A stretch of DNA of 64,000 nt from NCBI GenBank assembly GCA_963822705.1, contig CAWGIX010000013.1, positions 210,247 through 274,246 of the forward strand. The letters run 5' to 3'. Shown piece after piece: positions 51,488 to 60,649 of this stretch. Both the position numbers and the translations under genes were made by a program. Below the pieces are notes generated by a model that saw only the letters and a list, made by a program, of their open reading frames with translations, made no database searches and was not told the DNA's origin. Positions within the stretch are counted from its first letter, which is position 1, and the number at the start of each line of letters is the position of its first letter. The DNA comes from CAVRQM01 sp963822705 (lineage in GTDB: Bacteria; Pseudomonadota; Alphaproteobacteria; Acetobacterales; Acetobacteraceae).

Positions 51488-53177
51488 ATGAACCAATCCC
51501 CCTCACCGCCCGGGCTCGGCCGGCGCACCCGCGAACTCGCCCTTGCCCTCACACGCTGGCCCAGCGTCACCGGCACGCCGGGCGAGGCCGCGTTCCCGCG
51601 CCGCCTCGCCGACCTGCTGCGCGAGAATCCCTATTTCCAGGCGCATCCCGAGCACCTGCTGATCCAAAACATCCCGGGCGACCCGCACGGCCGAGCCAAC
51701 GTGCTGGCGTTCGTGGCCGGCCAGGGGCGGCGCTGCGTCACCCTCAGCGGCCATTTCGACACGGTCCCCATCGACGACTACGCCGACCTCGCCCCGCTCG
51801 CCACTGAGCCCGAGGCGCTGCGCCCTGCCCTGCTGCAAAAGCTCGCCGCCACCGGCGCACACCCATTGGCCAAAGCCGACCTGGACTTCGCAGACCTTTC
51901 TGCCCGGCCGCGGCCTGCTCGACATGAAGTCCGGCCTCGCCGCCGGCATCGCGGTGCTTGAAGCCTTTGCCGCGGACCCGGAACGTCATGGCAATCTGCT
52001 GCTGATCGCCACTCCCGACGAAGAAGACCGCAGTGCGGGCATGCGCGCCGCCGCCGAGGCGCTGCCCGCAACGCTGCGTGATTTTGGCGTGGACGCGGTG
52101 CTGGGCATCAACCTTGATGCGCTGATCGACAACGGCGACGGCGAAGCGGGCCGCATCGTCGCCATGGGCTGCGTCGGCAAGCTGTTGCTGAGCGCGCTGG
52201 TGGTCGGCCGCGACGCACATGCGTGCTATCCGCTGCAGGGTGTCAACGCCGCCTATCTCGCCGCAGAACTGGTCTGCGAACTGGAATACGCGCCGGAGTT
52301 ATCCGAGGAGAGCGGCGCCGAACTCGCCTCCCCGCCCACCGTGCTGGGCAGCCGCGACCTGAAGACGGTCTATAACGTCACCACGCCCAGCCGCGTCTGG
52401 ACCACCTGGAACGTCCTCACCCAGCGCCGCGGCTCCGCCGAGGTTATGCTGATTGCCCGACGCCTGGCGCAGACCGCCGCGGCTCGGGCGCACGCGCGCA
52501 TGGTCCAGCGCGGCGCCCGGCTGCACCATGCGCGAGAGCCCTCCTCGGCCTGGCATGACATACCGGTGCTGACCTTTGCCGAGCTCCGCCAGCAGGCCCG
52601 GGCGGCGGAACAGACTTTTGACGAGCGTTTCGAGGCCGAGGCGGCGGCCTTGCAAAAACGCTCCGACCTCGACCTGCCGTCACGCTGCCGCGCGCTGACC
52701 GAACTGTCGTGGGACGCGACCGGCCGCGAGGGTCCGGCCATTGTTCTGGGTTTCGCTTCGTTACCCTATCCCGCCGTCGGCCTCGCCGATCCGGAGTTGG
52801 AGCAGCGGGTCCGCGCGGTGACCTCCGCCGTGGCCGCGCGGCATCACGTAACGATCACCCCGGTGCGCCACCTGGAGGTGATCGTCGACATGAGTTTTCT
52901 GGGCAAGGTCGACGGCGTCGATCTGCGTCACACTGCGCAGAACACGCCGGTCTGGGGCAGCAGCATTGTTTGGGACGTTTTCGACACAGCCCCAACGCCG
53001 GGGATTCCGATGCTGAACGCCGGACCCTGGGGGCGTGACTATCACCACTGGCTGGAGCGGGTGCACGAGCCGTATGCCTATGGCGTGCTGCCCGAGTTGG
53101 TGCGCGAACTCGCAGGGGCGGCGCTGCATCGACCGTCGGGTCGGCATGAAGCCGAAAATGCGCGACCGGGAGACTGA
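51488..53177 (+). CDS. M20-family metallopeptidase (RocB-like), one frameshift
   Basis: Zinc amidohydrolase/peptidase. The N-terminal part has LALTRWPSVTGTPGEAAFPR and the metal site TLSGHFDTVPIDDY. An extra C near 51893 (GACCTTTCTG for GACTTTCTG) shifts the frame; the continuation FLPGRGLLDMKSGLAAGIAV gives the bridging Asp and TPDEEDRS the catalytic Glu pair. Later VVGRDAHACYPLQGVNAAY supplies a His. The distal half (VTTPSRVWTTWNVLTQ, AQNTPVWGSSIVWD) matches the arginine-utilisation protein RocB group. Repaired length about 562 aa. Divergent from the peptide-binding protein, so it may act on imported peptides. Confidence 0.83.
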
Positions 53178-53185
53178 TACCGACT

Positions 53186-54094
53186 TCACCCGGAGATTGA
53201 TCGCGCCGTTCGCGGGCGGCCGATACCGGAACGGTTTTGCCACATGGGCCAGATCACATTGATACCAAGCCCCGCAAGCACCAGACAAGCGGCGCCCAGC
53301 TTCCAGACTTCCAGCGGCTCGCCCAGCAGCACCGCCGAAGACGCCAGACCCACTACCGGCACCAGCAGCGCCGTGGGCGTGACCGTGGCCGCCGGGTAGC
53401 GGGCCAGCAAGAAATTCCAGGCGGCAAAGCCGAACAGCGTGTTGCCGACGGACTGCCAGAGCACCGCCGCCCAGGTGCCGAGAGCCGCGTGCTCAAGGCC
53501 GCCGATTGTCTCGGGCCACCCCTCGAACAGCACGGCCAGCACGAACAGCGGCGGGCCGGCGAAAATGCTGGCCCACACGACGTAGCCGAGCATGTTTACC
53601 GCACCCGCCGATTTCACGATCAGGTTGGACGCCGCCCAGCTCAGCGCTGCCAGCAAGGTCAGCACCATGCCCAGCGGCGTGGCCGCCTGCTGCGCCGCCA
53701 AAGCGATGATCGCCAGTCCGGCGGCAGCCAAAAACATCGCCAGCAGTTGAAATAGCCTGACCCGCTCGCCCAAAAACACCGCGGCAAGCCCCACCGTGAA
53801 AAACACCTGCGCCTGGATTACCAGCGAAGCCAGCCCCGGAGAGATATCGCGGCGCATGGCGATGAAGAGAAAGCCGAATTGCAGGGTCCCGCTGAAGGAA
53901 CCGTAGGCGGCGAGCTGGCGCCAAGGCACGGCGGGGCGGGGCAGAAAGAATATTCCGGGCAGCGCTGCGAACGTGAACCGCAGCCCTGCAAACAGCAGCG
54001 GCGGCATATGTTGCAGCCCGAGGCGGATGACGACGAAATTCGTGCCCCAGACGGCAACTGCCGCCAAGACTAGCAGCAGGTGCGCCGGCGCCAT
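53186..54094 (-). CDS. DMT-superfamily (EamA) transporter
   Basis: 302 aa from ATG 54094; the frame further upstream is not hydrophobic. Ten membrane segments in two EamA repeats: LLLVLAAVAVWGTNFVVIRL opens the first and SWAASNLIVKSAG the second. Repeat one ends with FFTVGLAAVFLGERVRLFQL and repeat two with LASSAVLLGEPLEVWKLG, the characteristic GE motif. Likely an amino acid or metabolite exporter, similar to YdcZ/EamA (O-acetylserine/cysteine) types. Its stop is nine bases from the convergent M20 peptidase stop; divergent from soxB. Confidence 0.9.
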   Translation of the reverse strand: MAPAHLLLVLAAVAVWGTNFVVIRLGLQHMPPLLFAGLRFTFAALPGIFFLPRPAVPWRQLAAYGSFSGTLQFGFLFIAMRRDISPGLASLVIQAQVFFTVGLAAVFLGERVRLFQLLAMFLAAAGLAIIALAAQQAATPLGMVLTLLAALSWAASNLIVKSAGAVNMLGYVVWASIFAGPPLFVLAVLFEGWPETIGGLEHAALGTWAAVLWQSVGNTLFGFAAWNFLLARYPAATVTPTALLVPVVGLASSAVLLGEPLEVWKLGAACLVLAGLGINVIWPMWQNRSGIGRPRTARSISG

Positions 54095-54286
54095 CACCGC
54101 CCGGCCTGCGGGAGCGCTCACCAAGGTCCACCCGCCGGCAGCGGCGTCGGCATGCGAAGCTCCGGCATTGGACTGTCCATGGCCGACCGTGGCACAAACC
54201 ATCCGTCTAGAGACCACCGCCTCCATCAACCCTGGGATGACGTTTCGATGACCTGTGCATGGAATAAGGGCTGAGCGAAGCACAAA

Positions 54287-55546
54287 ATGGGTCAGCAACG
54301 TTTTTCCGTCTTCTCCATCCTGCGCGAGGGTCTGCGCGGGAATATCGGCTGGCAAAAGATGTGGCGCGAGCCGGAGCCGAAACCGCACTACGACATCATC
54401 ATCGTGGGCGGCGGCGGCCATGGCCTGTCCACCGCGCACTATCTCGCCAGCCGTCACGGCATCACCAACGTGGCCGTGGTGGAAAAAGGCTACATCGGCA
54501 GCGGCAATGTCGGGCGCAACACCACAATCATCCGCTCCAATTACCTGCTCCCCGGCAACATCCCGTTCTACGAGCACTCGCTGAAATTATGGGAAGGGCT
54601 GGAGCAGGACATCAACTACAACGCCATGGTCAGCCAGCGCGGCGTGCTGAACCTGTTCCATAACGATTCGCAGCGCGACGAGGCGGCGCGCCGCGGCAAC
54701 GCCATGCGCCTGCACGGTGTGGATGCCGAACTGCTTGACCGCGAGCAGGTGCGCAAAATGGTGCCGCATATCGATTTCGACCACGCGCGCTTCCCGGTCA
54801 TGGGCGGCCTGCTGCAGCGGCGCGGCGGCACCGTGCGCCACGACGCGGTGGCCTGGGGCTACGCCCGCGCCGCCGACAGTCGCGGCGTCGACATCCTGCA
54901 GCACACCGAAGTCACCGGCATCCGCATCGAGGCCGGGCGCGCCATGGGTGTGGAGACCACCCGAGGCTTCATCGGCGCGGACAAGATAGGGCTCGCGTGT
55001 GCCGGCAATTCCGGCCGGGTCGCCGCCATGGCCGGTCTGGAGTTGCCCATCGAAAGCCACGTCTTGCAGGCGTTTGTCTCGGAGGGGATCAAACCGCTAA
55101 TTGACTGCGTGGTCACGTTTGGCGGCGGGCATTTCTACATCAGCCAATCGGATAAAGGCGGGCTGGTTTTCGGCGGCAGCCTGGACGGGTACAACTCCTA
55201 TGCCCAGCGCGGCAACCTGCCGACCATCGAGGACGTGGCGGAGGAAGGCGTCTCGCTGCTGCCGGGGATGAGCCGGCTACGCGTGCTGCGCCACTGGGGC
55301 GGGGTGATGGACATGACCATGGACGGCAGCCCGATTATCGACCGTACCGATGTGTCCGGCCTGTACCTGAATGCCGGCTGGTGTTACGGCGGCTTCAAAG
55401 CCACGCCCGCCTCGGGTTTTTGTTTTGCGCACCTTCTCGCAACCGATCAGCCGCATCCGGTGGCCGCTGCCCTGCGCTTGGACCGTTTCGCCCGGGGGAA
55501 GTTGATAGACGAGGCGGGTACCGGCGCCCAGCCCAACCTGCACTGA
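54287..55546 (+). CDS. soxB: sarcosine oxidase subunit beta
   Basis: 419 aa subunit of the heterotetrameric enzyme that oxidatively demethylates sarcosine to glycine, forming 5,10-methylene-THF and H2O2. The FAD motif is DIIIVGGGGHGLSTAHYLA (residues 36-54). SGNVGRNTTIIRSNYL follows. GGTVRHDAVAWGYA contains His185, the position where family members bind FMN covalently. The C-terminus has GVMDMTMDGSPIID and LYLNAGWCYGGFKATPASG. First gene of soxBDAG; the next gene follows after nine bases. Confidence 0.96.
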   Translation: MGQQRFSVFSILREGLRGNIGWQKMWREPEPKPHYDIIIVGGGGHGLSTAHYLASRHGITNVAVVEKGYIGSGNVGRNTTIIRSNYLLPGNIPFYEHSLKLWEGLEQDINYNAMVSQRGVLNLFHNDSQRDEAARRGNAMRLHGVDAELLDREQVRKMVPHIDFDHARFPVMGGLLQRRGGTVRHDAVAWGYARAADSRGVDILQHTEVTGIRIEAGRAMGVETTRGFIGADKIGLACAGNSGRVAAMAGLELPIESHVLQAFVSEGIKPLIDCVVTFGGGHFYISQSDKGGLVFGGSLDGYNSYAQRGNLPTIEDVAEEGVSLLPGMSRLRVLRHWGGVMDMTMDGSPIIDRTDVSGLYLNAGWCYGGFKATPASGFCFAHLLATDQPHPVAAALRLDRFARGKLIDEAGTGAQPNLH

Positions 55547-55555
55547 GGTACACTC

Positions 55556-55823
55556 ATGCGCATCCCCTGTCCCGTACTGCGGCGAGCGCGATTCCGGCGA
55601 GTTCGTCTATTTGGGAGATGCCACCCCCCGACGGCCGCGCGACGGGGGTGCCGTCCCCACGCCGGAGTGGGAGCAGTACGTCTATATGCGCAGAAACCCG
55701 GCGGGGCCTCACGACGATTTGTGGTTCCACGCCGCCGGCTGCCAGATCTGGCTGGTCGTGACTCGCGATACCCGCACACACGCCATTCTGGGCGCCGTGC
55801 CGGCGCGCGAAAAAGCTGCATAA
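55556..55823 (+). CDS. soxD: sarcosine oxidase subunit delta, frameshifted
   Basis: From ATG 55556 the frame reads MRIPCP and then fails. Removing one C near 55570 (TGTCCCGTACTG to TGTCCGTACTG) gives CPYCGERDSGEFVYLGDAT, the zinc-binding N-terminus of SoxD. It continues WEQYVYMRRNPAGPHDDLWF, HAAGCQIWLVVTRDTRTHAI and ends EKAA. Repaired length about 88 aa, normal. The late Cys and His complete the zinc site. Its TAA overlaps the soxA ATG (TAATG). Confidence 0.88.
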
Positions 55824-58800
55824 TGGACACGCTAGCGGCACCCGCGCCGGTCCGCCCGGTATCCAGCCAAGAACACCGCTTACCGTCCGGCGGACTGATC
55901 AACCGTCAGCAAACGCTGGGATTTTCGTTCGACGGGCGGGCGCTGACGGGCCATCCCGGCGATACTTTGGCGTCCGCGTTGCTCGCCAACGGCGTGCGCC
56001 TGGTGGGTCGCTCGTTCAAGTACCATCGCCCGCGGGGCATTCTGTCGGCCGGTCCCGAAGAACCTAATGCATTGGTGGAACTGCGGCAGGGGGACCGGCG
56101 CGAGCCCAACACCCGCGCTACCACGGCCGAGCTGTTCGAGGGTCTGCAGGCGCAAAGCCAAAACCGCTTCCCATCGCTGCGGTTCGACCTGCTGGCCGTC
56201 AATCAGCTCTTCTCTCCGTTCATAAACGCTGGATTTTACTACAAAACCTTTATGTGGCCGGCGTCCTTCTGGGAGCCGGTCTACGAAAAGCTGATCCGCC
56301 GCGCCGCCGGTCTCGGCCGCGCCTCCGGCCTGCCCGATCCGGACCACTACGAAAAAGTCACCGCCTATTGCGATGTGCTCGTGGTCGGCGCCGGCCCTGC
56401 CGGGCTCATGGCGGCCCTGGTGGCGGCCCGCGCCGGCTGCCGCGTCATCCTGGCTGAGGACGATTTTCGCCTCGGCGGTCGCGCCCTGGCCGAGCGCCGC
56501 GCCATCGACGGCCTGCCCGCCGCGCAATGGGCCGCCGGCATTGCCGCCGAGCTCGAAAGTCTTGCCGAGGTGCGCATCCTGACCCGTACCTCCCTGTTCG
56601 GCGCCTATGACGGCGGTACGTTTGGAGCCGTCGAGCGGGTCGCGGACCATTTTGCGGTGCCGCCGCCGGGCGTTGCGCGTCAGCGCATGTGGCGGATCAT
56701 CGCGCGGCGCTGCGTGCTGGCCGCCGGCAGCATCGAGCGTTCATTGGTGTTTTCCGGCAACGACCGCCCCGGGGTGATGCTGGCCGGAGCGGTGCGCACC
56801 TACGTAAATCGGTTTGGCGTGGCGCCCGGACGGCGGGCCGTGGTGTTCGCCAATAACGACAACTCCACGGCTTCCGATCTTGCCGCCGCCGGCATTGCCG
56901 TGGCCGCGATCGTCGATCCCAGGCCGGAGCCCACCGCCACATCCCGCGCCGCGGCCGAACTCTCGGGGGCGCGGCTCATCCAAGGCGCGGTCACCGATGC
57001 GGAGGGTGGATCGGCCTTGCGCATGGTCGACATCGCGACGAGGGACGGCAAACGGCTGCGGGTGGAGTGCGACCTGCTGGCGGTCTCGGGCGGCTGGAAC
57101 CCGACCGTCCACCTCAGCACCCACCTTGGCTCCAAGCCGGTGTGGGACGAGACGATCGCCGCGTTCGTCCCTGGCGAAAAACTGCCGCCCGGCATGGCGG
57201 TGGCCGGCGCCGCGTCGGGGAAATTTGCTTTGGCGGATGCGCTCCAGGCCGGCGCCCGCGAGGGCGCCGCCGCCGCGGAAGCATGCGGGTTTTCAGCGCA
57301 CTTGCCGAACGGCCCCGGCGTGGAGGCCGAAACCATCGCCATCACCCCGCTCTGGCGGGTCAAGGGCGGCCGGGGCAAAGCGTTCCTCGACCATCAGAAC
57401 GATGTCACCGACCACGATGTGGAACTCGCCGAGCGCGAAGGCTTCTCATCCATCGAGCACCTGAAACGCTACACCACGCTCGGCATGGCCACTGACCAGG
57501 GCAAGACGGCCAACGTGTCCGGTCTGGCGCTGATGGCCGAAATCACCGCCCGTTCCATTCCCTCAGTCGGCACCACCACCTCTCGGCCGCCGTTCGCGCC
57601 GGTGGCGCTGGGAGCGCTGGCCGGCCACCATCGCGGCCCCGCTTTCCGCCCCACCCGTCTGACCCCCACCCACGGCTGGGCCGCCGAGCAGGGCGCGGTG
57701 TTCGTGGAGGCCGGCCTGTGGCTGCGCGCCAGTCACTTTCCCCGTAACAGTGAGGACTGGCTGGCCGCCGCCACGCGTGAGGCAACCGCGGTGCGCGAGC
57801 GCGTCGGGGTGTGCGATGTCACGACGCTTGGAAAGATCGACGTGCAAGGCACTGATGCGGCAATTTTTCTGGAGCGTGTCTACACCAACTCCTGGGCCAA
57901 CCTGCCGGTCGGAAGGGTGCGTTATGGGCTGATGCTGCGCGAGGACGGTTTTTGCATGGACGACGGCACTTGCGCCCGGCTCGCAGAAAACCGGTTCGTG
58001 ATGACCACCACCACGGCTAACGCCGTCGCGGTTTTCCGGCACCTGGAATTGTGCCGGCAATGGCTGTTTCCGGGTCTGGACGTGCAGCTGACCTCGGTAA
58101 CGGAGCAATGGGCCCAGCTCGCCGTAGCCGGCCCGCGGGCGCGGGATGTGTTGGCCAAAATCGTCGATGCGCCGTTCGACATCGGCAACGCCGCGTTCCC
58201 TTACATGGCCGCCGCCGGACTGACGGTGTGCGGCGGCACCAAGGCGAGGCTGTTCCGTATCTCGTTCTCGGGCGAACTGGCGTACGAGATCGCGGTGCCC
58301 GCGCGGTATGGTGAATCGCTCGCTCGCACGCTGATGGAAGCCGGCCAAGAACTTGGAATAACTGCATATGGCTTGGAGGCGCTGGGCATGCTGCGGGTTG
58401 AAAAAGGCCATCCCGCCGGCGCCGAGCTGAACGGGCAGACCACTGCCCACGACCTGCGCCTGGAGAAACTACTGTCACGCAAAAAGGATTTTGTTGGCCG
58501 GGCCATGGCCGCCCGCCCGGCGCTAACCGATTCGGCCCGCCCCACGCTGGTGGGACTGAGGCCGGTGGACCGTGGCGCCCGACTGCGGGCGGGCGCGCAC
58601 CTGCTACCCCAGGGGGTCGAAGCGACGGCCGCGCACGACCAGGGCCACGTCACCTCGGTGGCGTTCTCGCCCGTGGCGGGACACTGGATCGGACTCGGCC
58701 TGCTGGCGGACGGCAGGCGGCGGCAGGGCGAGATCGTGCGCGCCTATGACCCGATTCGCAGCGGCGACCTCGCGGTCGAAGTGGTTGAGCCATGTTTCTT

Positions 58801-58831
58801 CGATCCAGCGGGGGAGCGCTTGCATGGCTGA
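55823..58831 (+). CDS. soxA: sarcosine oxidase subunit alpha
   Basis: 1002 aa from ATG 55823. An N-terminal 2Fe-2S-ferredoxin-like segment (INRQQTLGFSFDGRALTGHP, FKYHRPRGILSAG) precedes the NAD-binding domain (CDVLVVGAGPAGLMAALVAA, about residues 190-210). The second half is a GcvT-like folate domain (CDVTTLGKIDVQGTDA, YTNSWANLPVGRVRYGLML, LFRISFSGELAYEIAVP), where methylene-THF forms. All parts are intact. Its last eight bases overlap soxG. Confidence 0.96.
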   Translation: MDTLAAPAPVRPVSSQEHRLPSGGLINRQQTLGFSFDGRALTGHPGDTLASALLANGVRLVGRSFKYHRPRGILSAGPEEPNALVELRQGDRREPNTRATTAELFEGLQAQSQNRFPSLRFDLLAVNQLFSPFINAGFYYKTFMWPASFWEPVYEKLIRRAAGLGRASGLPDPDHYEKVTAYCDVLVVGAGPAGLMAALVAARAGCRVILAEDDFRLGGRALAERRAIDGLPAAQWAAGIAAELESLAEVRILTRTSLFGAYDGGTFGAVERVADHFAVPPPGVARQRMWRIIARRCVLAAGSIERSLVFSGNDRPGVMLAGAVRTYVNRFGVAPGRRAVVFANNDNSTASDLAAAGIAVAAIVDPRPEPTATSRAAAELSGARLIQGAVTDAEGGSALRMVDIATRDGKRLRVECDLLAVSGGWNPTVHLSTHLGSKPVWDETIAAFVPGEKLPPGMAVAGAASGKFALADALQAGAREGAAAAEACGFSAHLPNGPGVEAETIAITPLWRVKGGRGKAFLDHQNDVTDHDVELAEREGFSSIEHLKRYTTLGMATDQGKTANVSGLALMAEITARSIPSVGTTTSRPPFAPVALGALAGHHRGPAFRPTRLTPTHGWAAEQGAVFVEAGLWLRASHFPRNSEDWLAAATREATAVRERVGVCDVTTLGKIDVQGTDAAIFLERVYTNSWANLPVGRVRYGLMLREDGFCMDDGTCARLAENRFVMTTTTANAVAVFRHLELCRQWLFPGLDVQLTSVTEQWAQLAVAGPRARDVLAKIVDAPFDIGNAAFPYMAAAGLTVCGGTKARLFRISFSGELAYEIAVPARYGESLARTLMEAGQELGITAYGLEALGMLRVEKGHPAGAELNGQTTAHDLRLEKLLSRKKDFVGRAMAARPALTDSARPTLVGLRPVDRGARLRAGAHLLPQGVEATAAHDQGHVTSVAFSPVAGHWIGLGLLADGRRRQGEIVRAYDPIRSGDLAVEVVEPCFFDPAGERLHG

Positions 58832-59414
58832 GGCACTGCTCACTCCCCGCTCCGCGCTGGCCGGCAGGGCTTTCTTAGTGAAATCTGCACCCCTGACGAG
58901 CGAACCTGGAGTGACGGTGGAAGAATTAGAGCCCGCTGGTATCGCCGGCCTCGCCGCTCGGCCGGGTGCTCTACCCGACCTGGTCGAGGCAGCGCGTGCG
59001 CTCCGGCTCGAACTGCCAGAACAGCCCCGGTTTTGCGAGGGGGTCGGCCGGCGCGCGGTCTGGTTCGGGCCGGAACGCTGGCTTGTGTTCGGTGAACCCG
59101 ACCTGGAGCAAGCCTTGCGCGACAGCCTGGGCGAGTGGGCCAGCATCACGGACCAGAGCGACGCGCGAGTTCTATTACGGGTAAGCGGCCCGCGCGCGGC
59201 CGACGCCCTGGCGAAAGGCGTGTCGATCGACCTGCACCCGCGCGCTTTCGGCCCCGGCGACGTGGCTTTGACCCAGGCCGCGCATGTTCCGCTGGCCGTC
59301 TGGCAAGAAGACGCGGCACCTTCCTACGTGTTGGCGGTGCAGCGTAGCTATGCAGTCAGCGTCATGGGCTGGTTGGTGGAGGCCGCAGCCGAGTACAGGT
59401 TTGCGCTGGTCTGA
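58824..59414 (+). CDS. soxG: sarcosine oxidase subunit gamma
   Basis: 196 aa from ATG 58824, overlapping soxA. GcvT-related but short: RRAVWFGPERWLVFGEPDLE, VLLRVSGPRAADALAKGVSI, DLHPRAFGPGDVALTQAAHV and the end YAVSVMGWLVEAAAEYRF are typical. It completes the heterotetramer; no separate catalytic role is established. No further one-carbon gene (such as a formyl-THF deformylase) follows directly; a 183-base gap leads to a permease gene. Confidence 0.9.
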   Translation: MAEALLTPRSALAGRAFLVKSAPLTSEPGVTVEELEPAGIAGLAARPGALPDLVEAARALRLELPEQPRFCEGVGRRAVWFGPERWLVFGEPDLEQALRDSLGEWASITDQSDARVLLRVSGPRAADALAKGVSIDLHPRAFGPGDVALTQAAHVPLAVWQEDAAPSYVLAVQRSYAVSVMGWLVEAAAEYRFALV

Positions 59415-59521
59415 CTCGGTCCTATTTTTGCGCCGCCGGAGCGTAATTCAAGCAGATTGCCCGAAATGAGTGCAGCCTTCCGTTCGGGTTGGAAGTACAT
59501 TCCGAATTCGGACACAATTAG

Positions 59522-59534
59522 CGTTGGTCCAACG
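59522..59534. promoter_or_regulatory. 13-bp palindrome upstream of the TauE/SafE gene
   Basis: CGTTGG T CCAACG, about 64 bases before the ATG; a further CCAACG half-site follows near 59575. Possible operator; regulator unknown. Confidence 0.35.
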
Positions 59535-59597
59535 TTGCCCCGATGTGGTATGGGGGTCTTGATGCGGCCTGACGTCCAACGATACGGGAGCTAGGCG

Positions 59598-60393
59598 ATG
59601 CACCTGCTGCAGGCGATCAACGGTCTGTACGCGGTCTCTGGGTTCATGGTGGGCATGTTGGTGGGCCTGACGGGGGTCGGCGGCGGCTCGCTGATGACGC
59701 CCCTGCTGGTGCTGCTGTTCAGGTTCCATCCCGCCACCGCGGTCGGCACCGACCTGTTGTATGCGGCGGCGACGAAGACAGTCGGCACCGCCGTGCATGG
59801 CTGGCGCAACACCATTGAGTGGCAGATCGTGCGTCGTCTGGCGTCCGGAAGCATTCCCGGCGCGGTGTTCACTCTGCTGGCGTTGGGCCATCTCGGGTTC
59901 CAGTCCAAAGCTCAAGCACAAGTGATCACGACGGTGCTGGGCGTGGCGCTGCTGTTGACCTCGCTGACTGTGCTGTTCCGCCCGCAAATTCTTTCCTTCG
60001 CATCGAAGTGGCTGCGTCAGCGCGAGCCCTCACCGCGTCGGGTCGCGTGGCTGACGGTGGTAACGGGCGTGGTCTTGGGCGTACTGGTGTCGCTCACCTC
60101 GGTGGGCGCCGGCGCCTTGGGAATGACGGTGCTGGTGCTGTTGTATCCGCGGCTTGCGACGATCCGCCTCGTAGGGTCCGATATCGCTCATGCCGTGCCG
60201 CTGACGTTGGTGGCCGGACTGGGCCACTGGATGCTTGGCACGGTGAACCTGCCGCTGCTCGGCGTCGCTGCTGGTCGGCTCCATCCCCGGTATCATCTGC
60301 GGCAGCTTGCTCGGTACGCGCACGCCCGACAGGCTGCTGCGTCCGGTTTTGGCGCTCACGCTCATCGTGGTGGGCGGCCGGCTGGTCCTCTAA
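59598..60393 (+). CDS. TauE/SafE (TSUP) family permease, one frameshift
   Basis: Start MHLLQAINGLYAVSGFMVGM with GGGAG upstream. Family hallmarks are VGLTGVGGGSLMTPLLVLLF and PATAVGTDLLYAAATKTVG in the first half, then VSLTSVGAGALGMTVLVLLY and VGSDIAHAVPLTLVAGLGHW in the second. An extra G near 60271 cuts the last helices. The next frame continues LVGSIPGIICGSLLGTR, then LRPVLALTLIVVGGRLVL and TAA at 60393. Eight membrane segments, about 264 aa repaired. Substrates in the family are sulfite, sulfonates or other anions; none can be chosen here. Confidence 0.87.
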
Positions 60394-60399
60394 GACCAG

Positions 60400-60573
60400 C
60401 TAGAGGTTTTCGGCGACGAACAGGCTGAGCGGCAACAATGCCTGACGGGCAGGGTCGGTCCCGTCGGCACCGCTCGCCTCGACCGTATGCGCCGCCAGCC
60501 GTTTGGGGCGGTGTCGAGCGCGCGGGCGGCGATGTCCTTGCGGACCGAGCGCCGGGGTCGGCGGCAGCTCGCT
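60400..60573 (-). pseudogene. probable 3' remnant of an unidentified gene
   Basis: On the reverse strand a frame without a start codon ends KRLAAHTVEASGADGTDPAR, QALLPLSLFVAENL, TAG. Shifting one base in a C-run near 60490 would add SVRKDIAARALDTAP upstream. The text looks like a real protein C-terminus, but an upstream stop and lack of a start argue for a truncated leftover. Family not recognised. Confidence 0.35.
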
Positions 60574-60575
60574 AA

Positions 60576-60612
60576 CGGCTTATTGATATTATACCAAAAT
60601 TAGGTTTTCCAA
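60576..60612. promoter_or_regulatory. AT-rich island before the RTX-like gene
   Basis: A stretch with TATTGATATTATACC and AAAATTAGGTTTTCC, very AT-rich for this genome, ending 38 bases before the ATG at 60650. TATTAT or TTATAC could act as a -10 element; no good -35 is evident. Confidence 0.35.
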
Positions 60613-60649
60613 ACCAGCCTCCGGGAAATTGCGACCCGGAGACGATCAA

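Noticed and set aside
54095..54286. Glycine riboswitch upstream of the sarcosine oxidase operon
   Set aside because: The conserved glycine-aptamer core sequences are not present in the leader.
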